Below are positions 16,996-24,713 of a stretch of DNA of 64,000 nt, piece by piece; within the stretch, counting starts at the first letter, position 1; every line of letters starts with the position of its first letter. The notes under the pieces are model-generated. The model saw nothing but the letters and a program-made list of their open reading frames with translations. It did not search any database and was not told where the DNA came from. Source of the stretch: Planctomycetota bacterium. GTDB lineage: Bacteria > Planctomycetota > Planctomycetia > Planctomycetales > Planctomycetaceae. The stretch spans positions 40,023-104,022 of the forward strand of contig JAQCEJ010000005.1 in the NCBI GenBank assembly GCA_027618475.1, given 5' to 3'. Made by a program: the position numbers and the translations under genes.

Positions 16996-19590
16996 ATGAG
17001 AAACGACCATTTTTTGTGGACTCGGATCATCGGACTATTTCTGGGTGCGATTGTCTGTGCGGCTCACTTGCCAGTTTCAGTCGCTGCGGCCGATGAGTCT
17101 GCTATTCGACTCAACCCTCAGAATACGAAAGTCCCATTTTGTTACCTCGTTGGTGGGAAGCGCTCATGGCCGATTCTTTCACGCGATCTCGCCGAAGGCG
17201 AACACATCACACTGACGGCGAAACGGGGTGATGCCATTCTCGGCACCGGTGATGCCGTCTCATTTGAAGGGCTTACCATCTCGGCTTCACCTGTTGGCCG
17301 TTTGCAAGTGGAAGAGGCATTCGACGAAGCCGCCGAGGCGTTTGAGTTAATCGTCGAACTTCGAACCACAGACGAACACACCGAGCAGACACTGTCGTTG
17401 CGGCCGGCCCCTCCCCCCCGGCCGATTTCGTATATCGCCGATCTGGTCGATGATTTCATTCATACATTTTATGACGCGAATGCGCACGCGTTCCGGACGA
17501 TCGACAAGGCCGACTTCGATCAATACTTCCGCCGGTTGCAGGCGCATGGTACGCGGCGTCTGATCTGCTGGCATAGTCCGTTTCCTTATTTTACGCGCCC
17601 TGACGATCACGACCCCGCCGACTGGAAACGCTACGTCGGACAGTCGACAGCCATTCTCGAAAGCAGCGAACTCGATAAAGTCATGCGAGAGCAACCGAAT
17701 CTCCCCTCGTGGATGTGGATTAATTTCCTGATGCACATTCGCCTCGATCCACACATCGGAGAGATGTTCGCCCAAAGCGCCGTCGAACACGAGATCGCTC
17801 TGACGGCGAGTTTTCGCCCGTTCGAAGCTGCACTCACCAAGTATTACGAAGTCCCTTCGTTCGACACCGACGGTCGATTTCTGTGGGGATTTCTGCCATT
17901 GGCCATGCCGATCGTTAATTACCAACCCGAAAATGTCTGCTTCGCGCATTACCGCGAAGTGCTGAAACAAATGGGAAAGGTAGAACTCGGTAAGCTCACA
18001 ACCATCGAACTCACCGGCTTCACCGAGGGGAATAAACTGCTGAATGCCTACGGGCCGACGGGGGGCTTCGAAATCTACGGCTCTCCTTTCGCACCAATCG
18101 CCAACGATGCCTTCGTGTTGCAACGCACCGGCGATGACGAGACGTATGCCCTTCGCAAATACAGCGAAGTTCAACCGCAAGCCGAGTCGCATTGGCTGAA
18201 GCTCGACGGCTTTCAACTGGTACAAGAAGAGGGGAAGGATGCAAAACTTGTCGGCATCAACCTACCGCACGAATTGCGGTTTGTGATTCTCAAGCACAAA
18301 CAGAATGTCGATATTCCCGTCGAACTTGACAAAGAAGAACCGCTGCGACTTCGTTCTGCCGCCGGAAATCTTCTGCACCGCGAAACGATCTATTGGATCT
18401 TCGACGAGAACACCCCCGAGGGATTGAACAGCCGGATCGTCGGCATCGAGGCCAAAGGGGAATATCGAACGGCCTTTCAGGCGAGCGTCAATTCGCTTCA
18501 GCACCTGTTCGACCAACCGCAGAGAATTCCGCTCACCTCCGATCGAGGCATCGTCATCGATCGCGGCAGTTTGTGGAACGTCGAAATGATCGACTTCCAG
18601 CGCCCCGCCGCGCGAACGATGGCGATCGCTCAAATGAAAGCGTTGTTCGCTCTCCAGGGGACGCCCGATCCATTCGCATCTGAAGAAGGAGTCACACCAC
18701 AGCCGGCGTTCGACGAACTCTTCGTCAACACCCGCTCGCATGTCGATCTCGCGCCGACCTACGCCGACGGCGAAGATGGCATCAAGACACTCGCATATTA
18801 CTACAAAAACCGCCGTTTCTACCGGCATCACCTCGGACTCGACAAAGCGTATGCCCCGATCTCCGCAGCGAACGATTCCCGTCTGATCGCGGCGATCGAG
18901 ACGTCCGAAGGAATCAAAAACATCACCGCCTGGCAGACCGACGAATGGCGCGACTCATGCCAGTCGCTCGATTCGCCGTTCGTCTGGCGATTGGGAAGAA
19001 ATCTCGCCGTTGCCGACGGTGTCACGCAACTGCTGCACGATTTCGACAACACGTTTTCCGGCATGCGCATTCGTGCGGTCATCCCGCCACGCGAAGCGGC
19101 GATCGAACGAATTACGACGGCGTTAGACGAAATGCCCGTCGAGCGCGGCGAAGGAACATACGGCCGCGACTATTATCATCGCCTCTGGTGCTCGAACAAT
19201 CACATCCCCACGATTGGCGAAGGAATGGCAATGGTCGACCTGACGGGAACCGACATTGAACCGGTCTTTCTCGGTTCGGGAGGCTATCAACCCGACATGA
19301 CGCCGTTCGCGATGTTCGTCGACGAACAGATCGACGACATAAGCGAGAACCGCGGTTCAGATTATCGCGGCCCGCGCAGTTATTTTCTCGAAGCCCAGTT
19401 CACCCTCCGCGCCGCCGATAGAGAAGAAGCCCGTCGGCACCGCGAGCGAATGATCTGCCATCTACTGAGTCATTCGCAGGATATCCGCGAAGTTCTGCTC
19501 TACGAAGCAACCGATTGGCTGCACACCCTCCCGCTCAATGATCCCGATTATTGCAGCCACGCCTTCACCGCGACATGCGGCGACGAATAA
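16996..19590 (+). CDS. Large secreted protein of unknown function
   Basis: An 864-residue protein with a clear signal peptide (MRNDHFLWTRIIGLFLGAIVC ... VAAADES), so it is exported. The longest frame begins at a TTG 15 bases earlier; ATG 16996 keeps a normal signal peptide. A first part (35-140) is beta-rich (CYLVGGKRSWPILSRDLAEG). A large alpha/beta region follows with ADLVDDFIHTFYDANAHAF, RRLICWHSPFPYFTRP and WMWINFLMHIRLDPHIGEMF, spacing that could suit a TIM-barrel-like glycosidase, but no catalytic motif can be named. The tail (700-864) has GEGMAMVDLTGTDIEPVFLG. The gene follows 15395-16956 closely and both encode envelope proteins. The function is unknown. Confidence 0.8.
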   Translation: MRNDHFLWTRIIGLFLGAIVCAAHLPVSVAAADESAIRLNPQNTKVPFCYLVGGKRSWPILSRDLAEGEHITLTAKRGDAILGTGDAVSFEGLTISASPVGRLQVEEAFDEAAEAFELIVELRTTDEHTEQTLSLRPAPPPRPISYIADLVDDFIHTFYDANAHAFRTIDKADFDQYFRRLQAHGTRRLICWHSPFPYFTRPDDHDPADWKRYVGQSTAILESSELDKVMREQPNLPSWMWINFLMHIRLDPHIGEMFAQSAVEHEIALTASFRPFEAALTKYYEVPSFDTDGRFLWGFLPLAMPIVNYQPENVCFAHYREVLKQMGKVELGKLTTIELTGFTEGNKLLNAYGPTGGFEIYGSPFAPIANDAFVLQRTGDDETYALRKYSEVQPQAESHWLKLDGFQLVQEEGKDAKLVGINLPHELRFVILKHKQNVDIPVELDKEEPLRLRSAAGNLLHRETIYWIFDENTPEGLNSRIVGIEAKGEYRTAFQASVNSLQHLFDQPQRIPLTSDRGIVIDRGSLWNVEMIDFQRPAARTMAIAQMKALFALQGTPDPFASEEGVTPQPAFDELFVNTRSHVDLAPTYADGEDGIKTLAYYYKNRRFYRHHLGLDKAYAPISAANDSRLIAAIETSEGIKNITAWQTDEWRDSCQSLDSPFVWRLGRNLAVADGVTQLLHDFDNTFSGMRIRAVIPPREAAIERITTALDEMPVERGEGTYGRDYYHRLWCSNNHIPTIGEGMAMVDLTGTDIEPVFLGSGGYQPDMTPFAMFVDEQIDDISENRGSDYRGPRSYFLEAQFTLRAADREEARRHRERMICHLLSHSQDIREVLLYEATDWLHTLPLNDPDYCSHAFTATCGDE

Positions 19591-19603
19591 TCGCCGTGAA
19601 GCA

Positions 19604-19715
19604 TTCCAGGGGCTTCGCTCCAGGCTATAGAACTGCTGGCCCTTTGGCCCGGAAGACGTTGACGCTTGATAGCAGCGGGAACTCCGGTTGGCGAGCAACT
19701 GGGGCTACCCTGCTA
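19604..19715 (+). repeat. REP-like dispersed repeat, copy 1
   Basis: Begins TTCCAGGGGCTTCGCT and includes a block at 19649-19670 (CCGGAAGACGTTGACG and on) that recurs at 20412-20433 in the same orientation. It ends with a CTCCGGTTGG...CAACTGGGGC palindrome. It lies directly downstream of the broken VapC gene, so the antitoxin/toxin pair sits between two direct copies. Confidence 0.75.
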
Positions 19716-20032
19716 CGGATACGGCAACCGCTTCAAACCTTTGATATACTTGTAATGCTTCTGGTTTTTCGTGATGAGCGGCCAATCCTGTACGATGGCT
19801 GTTGCTGCAATCAGGCTATCGGCGATCAGCAGACCGTGACTGAGACGATAACGGCGTAAGAGATCGACGCCCTTATCCGAAATGGCAGCGTCCAGATTAA
19901 CAACCTGAAATTTCTTTAGAAACGTTTCAAGAATTTTCAGTTCCGCATTATTTTGGCAGCCGACGATCAACTCCATTTGCGTAACGACGCTGATCGCTAA
20001 AGCTGAGTCAGCCTCAATGTCGGTTTCACCAT
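19713..20032 (-). pseudogene. N-terminally deleted VapC-like PIN toxin
   Basis: The sequence from about 20000 down to 19713 reads as the C-terminal three quarters of a VapC PIN-domain ribonuclease: ALAISVVTQMELIVGC, LLRRYRLSHGLLIADSLIAA and ATAIVQDWPLITKNQKHY, ending GLKRLPYP. The first 30 or so residues, normally carrying the DTxxLID motif with the first catalytic Asp, are missing. The natural start ATG (20032-20030) overlaps the antitoxin stop in the coupled form TGATG, but that frame ends after 11 codons and is not the frame of the toxin body. A deletion with frame change therefore separates them. The acidic residues in the remaining part (SHGLLIADSLIA and the upstream Glu in TQMELIVG) persist. 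Toxin activity is probably lost. Confidence 0.75.
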
Positions 20033-20265
20033 CAGTTCGACCACTCGTCTTTGCGCATGTCCCGCACCCAGTCAGTGCTCGCCGCCAGATCTTCGCGGTC
20101 GCGCCACATACCGATAAATTCTTCATGTTGCAGATTCTCATCGGCTCTGACCGCCGATTTTTTCGGCAGATGCTTCTGCTTCAAGAAGGCGATGAAATCG
20201 GCGACTTCGCGCTGTGCAGCGGATGGTAAAGAGAGAAACTCATCCAATAATTCTTGTTGCGTCAT
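20032..20265 (-). CDS. Antitoxin of a VapBC-type module
   Basis: A 77-residue protein of the DUF2281-like antitoxin type: MTQQELLDEFLSLPSAAQRE with a helical N-terminus, then VADFIAFLKQKH and a charged C-terminal tail ending RDMRKDEWSN, which in such antitoxins wraps the toxin. GGAGG lies eight bases before ATG 20265. Its stop overlaps the ATG of the partner toxin gene (TGATG), the usual translational coupling, but that toxin is broken (19713-20032). The frame itself is intact. It may persist because it still neutralises a related toxin elsewhere, or may be on its way to loss. Repeats on both sides suggest the pair arrived with or was rearranged by REP-like elements. Confidence 0.75.
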   Translation of the reverse strand: MTQQELLDEFLSLPSAAQREVADFIAFLKQKHLPKKSAVRADENLQHEEFIGMWRDREDLAASTDWVRDMRKDEWSN

Positions 20266-20349
20266 GGTCGTTGCCTCCTTCGCTATTCTAATTCGTGAGG
20301 TCGCAAAAAGGACAGCACAATTTGTAATTCTTCGACCCAGGCGCTGGGG

Positions 20350-20490
20350 ACCGTGTTCCAGGGGCTTCGCTGCGCTTCGCCCCTGGCTAGATGAACTGCT
20401 GACCCTTCGGGCCGGAAGACGTTGACGCTTGATGGTAGCGGGTAGCTCCGGTTGCTCGCCAACCGGAGCCGCGAAGCGGCAAGAGGCATC
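20350..20490 (+). repeat. REP-like dispersed repeat, copy 2
   Basis: Shares with copy 1 the TTCCAGGGGCTTCGCT start and the 20412-20433 block. It then contains a clear palindrome, GCTCCGGTTGCTCGCC followed by AACCGGAGC (20454-20468), and GCGAAGCGGCAAGAGGC. The latter part matches the repeat at 21059-21105. It abuts the stop codon of the RAYT gene. Confidence 0.8.
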
Positions 20491-20493
20491 GTC

Positions 20494-21006
20494 TCATTCA
20501 ACCCATTCGATCGGCACGCCGACCGATGTTTTGTTATCGTACCATCGCGCTGAACTCCACCTCCAATCCACGGCACGTTCCACCAGCCCGGCTCGTTCGG
20601 GATTCTGGTGCATGTAATTCAACTTTTCTTCCAATTTGGGGCGACCATAAATCTCGAAGGCATGATACTTCGGCTGCCAGAACTGTTCACCTTCTCCGAA
20701 TTCGCGAACGTAGTTCGGTACCGACTCGCGATACCACTGCCGGATGGAGAAACTGCTCATCCTCTTCCACCCGTGCATGAATGTCGATAACCGCCCAGGC
20801 TCAGGCAACCAGATAATCCCATGCACATGATCGGGCATAATGACAAAACCGACGCACTTCGCGCGAAACAATTCCAGTTGGGAATTCAGCACGCCAAGAC
20901 AGATGCGCTTGGGGTGATCAAGGTCGAGCAACCGCCGCCGGCGGTAAACATTGAATGTGACGAAATGAGCGTAGAGAGCGTCATCGATGATTCGTCGTTT
21001 TGCCAT
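20494..21006 (-). CDS. REP-associated tyrosine transposase (RAYT, Y1/IS200-like)
   Basis: A 170-residue HUH single-strand transposase. The HUH-like metal motif is in MPDHVHGIIW (about residues 57-66). The catalytic Tyr is in LNYMHQNPERAGLVE (about 130-144), followed by the family ending WRWSSARWYD. Full RAYTs are 150-220 residues, so it looks complete. RAYTs cleave and move short REP palindromes and are usually single-copy domesticated genes flanked by their own REPs. Here palindromic repeats of one sequence family lie immediately on both sides (20350-20490 and 21059-21171), which fits a REP/RAYT unit. No IS200-type subterminal hairpins or partner tnpB are seen. Start ATG 21006 gives MAKRRIIDDALYAHFVTFNV, as in relatives; the ribosome-binding site is weak. 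Confidence 0.9.
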   Translation of the reverse strand: MAKRRIIDDALYAHFVTFNVYRRRRLLDLDHPKRICLGVLNSQLELFRAKCVGFVIMPDHVHGIIWLPEPGRLSTFMHGWKRMSSFSIRQWYRESVPNYVREFGEGEQFWQPKYHAFEIYGRPKLEEKLNYMHQNPERAGLVERAVDWRWSSARWYDNKTSVGVPIEWVE

Positions 21007-21058
21007 AGACCGGCCCGAACGTGATTTTAATCATGGAGGAGTCATTGCATCAACTGGG

Positions 21059-21171
21059 TACCTCCGGTTGCTTGCAACCGGAGCCGCACAGCGGCAAGAG
21101 GCAACTCAGTATCGGTCGAAGTAACGCCTCTTTTCGCTGCGCGACACCGGTTGCAAGCAACCGGTGCTACC
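21059..21171. repeat. Inverted pair of REP-like palindromes
   Basis: 21059-21105 (CCTCCGGTTGCTTGCAACCG, then GCCGCACAGCGGCAAGAGGC) and the complement of 21123-21171 (ACCGGTTGCTTGCAACCGGT, then GTCGCGCAGCGAAAAGAGGC) are the same element in opposite orientation, separated by about 18 bases. This is a BIME-like arrangement. The first unit also matches the end of copy 2 on the other side of the transposase. Confidence 0.8.
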
Positions 21172-21198
21172 CTGCTTTCGATGATAGTTATTGTTCTC

Positions 21199-24100
21199 TC
21201 ACCCTCCCAACAAATACGCCAACAAATCCCGCAGCTCCCCAGGCGTCTTCACCACCCCCGCGGGCATCGGCGAAAGCTCTTGCGGCTTGCGGTCTTCGAT
21301 CTCGCCGATGGTGAGCGTGACTCGCTTGGCTTCGGTTGTCAGCAGTTCCAGCTTTTCGTTTGTTTCGTTGATCACCAACCCCGTCAGCACCTGGCCTTCG
21401 GTTGTTACGATCGTGGTCGCGCGGAAGACCGGGCTCACCTGACGGCTGGGGAGGAGGATCGACTCCACCAGATGCGGGATGGTGAAACGTTTCGCGGCTT
21501 GCGCTAAGCTCGGGCCTCCTTGCACCTCAGCATCGGGTTTGATCGCGTGGCATTTCGCGCAGCCGATGCCGTCGGCGCTGAAGAGTTTTTCCCCTTTCGC
21601 GGCGTCTCCTTGTTTGGCTTCTTCGATCCAGTCGAGTTTCAAGAACGCCTCGGCGAGTTGGCCTTCGGGGGTGTTTGCCGCCGATTTCAATCGCTCGGCG
21701 AGCGTCTCGCCGTCGACGGGGTCGGGGAGCGAATACGGCACATCAGTGAGCGTGCGGTAGTGGGCGAAGAGAGCCGCTTCGCCGTCGCGATTGCGAACGC
21801 GGAAGAGCAAATCGTTGCTCCCCGGTTCGAGCGTGAGGTAGATGATGTCTTGCAACGGCAGCGCGGCGCGGGTGACGTCGTTCGTCCACGCCAACGCACC
21901 GTTGTGCCAGACCTGGATGCCGTCGTCCGACCCGACGAGCAGCATCACCTGCTGCCGTTTTGCACTTTCGAGCCGACAGAAAGCGTAGCACGACGAGTTC
22001 GCCCCGGCGGAGAATTCTTTCCCCAGATCGAACATTCTGGCCGTCTTCATTTTCTTCCACGCGACTTTGTTATCACCCACTCGATAGGTTTTTGTCACGT
22101 CGAGCGCTTCGGTCTGCGGCGGGTGGATGGTGTCGAAGCCCGCATCGCCATCGGCAAACGGCCCGATGGCCCATAACTCATTCACGGCGACGAGCGGCGC
22201 GGCGTTCAGCCGGTTTTGTTCGATGTCCTTGCGGACGAGGGCGATCTTCGGTTCGGTGCGCGGGTCGTTGAGCAGGTACAGAAAATGAGCCGCCTGCAAG
22301 CGGATCGCTTCGGAGTCGTCTTCCAGCCTTTCGGCGAGCAGTTGGAAGAGTTGTTCTTGCTCGTCGGTATGCGGGGCAGCGTTCCAATGCTCGGCAAGCG
22401 TGAAGACCCCCACGCGCCCGGTCTTCGGCAACTGCTCAACCCGATCGGCGAGCACGATTTTCAAAGTCTCCTCCGGAACGCGCCATTCGGTGAGCGGCAG
22501 ATGCTCGGGGATTTTCGCGTGCACCGGCGGCATCGTGAGGCGGAAGCCAACGGCGAGCGTGCCGAGCATGCGGTAGGCTTCGTTCTCAGCATTTTTGGAA
22601 TCGGTGGATCTGCAGAGAGCGGAAAACAATTCGAGTTCTTCGCGTTCTGCTAGAATAATCGCCGTCGATTGACGGAGGTAAGCGTCGTCGTAATTGTTCG
22701 CAAAAAAATGTAACAGAGGTGAACAGCTTTGGTCATCGTCTGCAAAATACTGCAACACTGCTGCGTGTCGAACCTGCCGATCGTCGTGTTTCAAGAAAGC
22801 AGGCCACAAATTTAGTGTGAAACCCGTCGGAAAAAACTCTGTGAGCACTCTCAGTTGTTGCACGATAATTGATGCATCGGTTGAGAGTCGAGGCTGAGTG
22901 AGTCGCTCAATGATGCTAAAGTGTCGCCGACCGATTCTAATCTTTGGATCGACTTTATCGTCGTCGGTCGCTGCCGAGGCGATCCACATGAGATGCGGAA
23001 AGTCAACGGCATCCGATGGTGTCTCGCGAAATCGGCGAATCGCTTCGTCGGCGATTTGAGGACCACGCCGAATTAACTCCGTATGCGCCAATCGTCGTCT
23101 TGTCCACGATGTCGACTTCAGTTCGTCGAAGAGTTTCTCATCGGTTGCCGTCAGATGGTCATACGCCTCAAACGGTGCATTCGCAGGGTCATCCTTCCGT
23201 GTGATCATCGCCAGATCGCTGCGATAAATCGGCGAGCCTTCGTTGTGGGCCATGTATGAGATTGTGGTGAAGATTCTACCCCCTCTGCCGACGGTGACGC
23301 CGACGGGTCTTGCGAGGTTCTCGCCGTTGATCAGCGGGAATTCTTCGGTCACGAACGACGCCCCGCGCGGCTTCAGCGGGTAGAACGTCACCTGCCGCGT
23401 ACACCAGCGGGCGACGAGCAGACTGTTGCGGTACTTCGCGGGAAGATAATCGTCGTCGTAGTACGATTGCCCGACGGGGACGGCTCGGCCCATCCCTTCG
23501 AACATCGTGTCGAGCATGTCCATGCGGTCGGGGGTTTTGCTGAGCATCCAGCCGCGCGGCCACGAGAAGTCGCTGTGAGGCGTGACGTAGTTGAGCCGGC
23601 CGGGAACGTATTCGCTGGGCATCCCTTCGTGATCGTTGTCGTTGGTGAAGAGGTTCCAATGGCGATCGAAGGCGAGGCCGCAACTGTTGCGGAGCCCTCG
23701 CGCGACGACCTGAAAATGCGAGCCGTCGGGTTTCAAACGAAAGACACCACCGACGCCGGTGTAGGGGACTTCGGTCCCTTCGGGGCGGGGGTAGAAGGTC
23801 CAATGCCCCCAATGGTCGGGGCGGTTGAAGTCGCCGTAGTACCAGAGCGGGTCGCCCATCGAGAGGTAGAGATCCCCCTCCGGTCCCCACGCGAGGCTGT
23901 GAAAGCACTGATGCACATGCCCCGCCGGCACACCCCACAACAATAATTTGGGTTTGAGGTTCTCGCGCTGCGTGACGCCGTTCTCGAAAATGTAGAGGGC
24001 GTTGAGCGTGAGGACGTACAAATCGGCCCCACGAATTTCAATGTCGTAGACCCACGAATGCGGCGGGAAGCGGTAGAGTTCTTTGCGCGGCTGATAGGGA

Positions 24101-24336
24101 GTCTCGTCCCCCGGTTCGTAGACGAAGAGCCCTTCGCGTCCGCCGACGAACAGCCGGCCGGCGGAATCGAGTTTCATCGAGAGAAACGATTCGTCGGGGG
24201 AGGAATCGAGCAGCACGACTTTGAGATCAGCATCGACCGGGGCGTATTCGCGTGGGTCGATCGACGTTTCCTCGGCGAGAACAGCGGAGGTCAGCAGCAG
24301 AACGGCGAGGCCGATTTTCGAGAACGAGACGCTCAT
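21199..24336 (-). CDS. Secreted propeller / HEAT / cytochrome-c (PVC-type CxxCH) protein
   Basis: A 1045-residue exported protein of the planctomycete 'membrane-bound dehydrogenase' type. ATG 24336 starts a signal peptide (MSVSFSKIGLAVLLLTSAVLAEE). Residues 30-400 form a glucose/sorbosone dehydrogenase-like propeller (RNSCGLAFDRHWNLFTNDNDHEG, VPYTGVGGVFRL). Residues 430-720 look like HEAT repeats. Residues 740-880 form a beta domain (GSDDGIQVWHNGALAW). The C-terminus has a heme c site CAKCH in GIGCAKCHAIKPDAEVQGGP and the tail motif VFRATTIVTTEGQVLTGLVI of the Pirellula/Verrucomicrobium heme-binding domain. It probably oxidises a sugar-like or other organic substrate and passes electrons through its heme. 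The substrate is unknown. Confidence 0.9.
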   Translation of the reverse strand: MSVSFSKIGLAVLLLTSAVLAEETSIDPREYAPVDADLKVVLLDSSPDESFLSMKLDSAGRLFVGGREGLFVYEPGDETPYQPRKELYRFPPHSWVYDIEIRGADLYVLTLNALYIFENGVTQRENLKPKLLLWGVPAGHVHQCFHSLAWGPEGDLYLSMGDPLWYYGDFNRPDHWGHWTFYPRPEGTEVPYTGVGGVFRLKPDGSHFQVVARGLRNSCGLAFDRHWNLFTNDNDHEGMPSEYVPGRLNYVTPHSDFSWPRGWMLSKTPDRMDMLDTMFEGMGRAVPVGQSYYDDDYLPAKYRNSLLVARWCTRQVTFYPLKPRGASFVTEEFPLINGENLARPVGVTVGRGGRIFTTISYMAHNEGSPIYRSDLAMITRKDDPANAPFEAYDHLTATDEKLFDELKSTSWTRRRLAHTELIRRGPQIADEAIRRFRETPSDAVDFPHLMWIASAATDDDKVDPKIRIGRRHFSIIERLTQPRLSTDASIIVQQLRVLTEFFPTGFTLNLWPAFLKHDDRQVRHAAVLQYFADDDQSCSPLLHFFANNYDDAYLRQSTAIILAEREELELFSALCRSTDSKNAENEAYRMLGTLAVGFRLTMPPVHAKIPEHLPLTEWRVPEETLKIVLADRVEQLPKTGRVGVFTLAEHWNAAPHTDEQEQLFQLLAERLEDDSEAIRLQAAHFLYLLNDPRTEPKIALVRKDIEQNRLNAAPLVAVNELWAIGPFADGDAGFDTIHPPQTEALDVTKTYRVGDNKVAWKKMKTARMFDLGKEFSAGANSSCYAFCRLESAKRQQVMLLVGSDDGIQVWHNGALAWTNDVTRAALPLQDIIYLTLEPGSNDLLFRVRNRDGEAALFAHYRTLTDVPYSLPDPVDGETLAERLKSAANTPEGQLAEAFLKLDWIEEAKQGDAAKGEKLFSADGIGCAKCHAIKPDAEVQGGPSLAQAAKRFTIPHLVESILLPSRQVSPVFRATTIVTTEGQVLTGLVINETNEKLELLTTEAKRVTLTIGEIEDRKPQELSPMPAGVVKTPGELRDLLAYLLGG

Positions 24337-24483
24337 GGCGAAACTTTCGTGAAAGGCGAACGAAAGGGGTATTTTTGCAGAAACGTTAACGGTATCACGG
24401 TTGTTATACGTACACAAGCAAGTCGAAAAGTGCGTGCAATTGACGTGTTACGACGACGAACCTATAACACGAGATGAATGTCG

Positions 24484-24676
24484 TATTTATTCCTTCTCCC
24501 ACTGGGAGAAGGTGCCCGCAGGGCGGATGAGGGTGACTTTGGGATGATGGAGCACCAGCCTCGCACAGTGCGAAGCAGGAGCTTCGCGAGAATGCGTTCC
24601 CAAGCAGAGCTTGGGAACGAGAGAATAAAGCGAAAGGCACCCTCACCCTGCCCTCTCCCGGAGGGAGAGGGTGAAA
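24484..24676. repeat. Composite intergenic palindrome cluster
   Basis: Four stems lie in 190 bases: CCTTCTCCC/GGGAGAAGG (24492-24512), GCGAAGC/GCTTCGC (24570-24587), CGTTCCCAAGC/GCTTGGGAACG (24595-24619) and CCCTCTCCC/GGGAGAGGG (24651-24671). The outer parts (GCGGATGAGGGTG and CACCCTCACCCTGCCC) are also roughly inverted. The pieces look like two element types, one inserted into the other, in the leader of thrS. Confidence 0.7.
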
Positions 24677-24713
24677 TACCAAGAACTCTCGTTTGCGCTG
24701 GACCCTCGACAAC

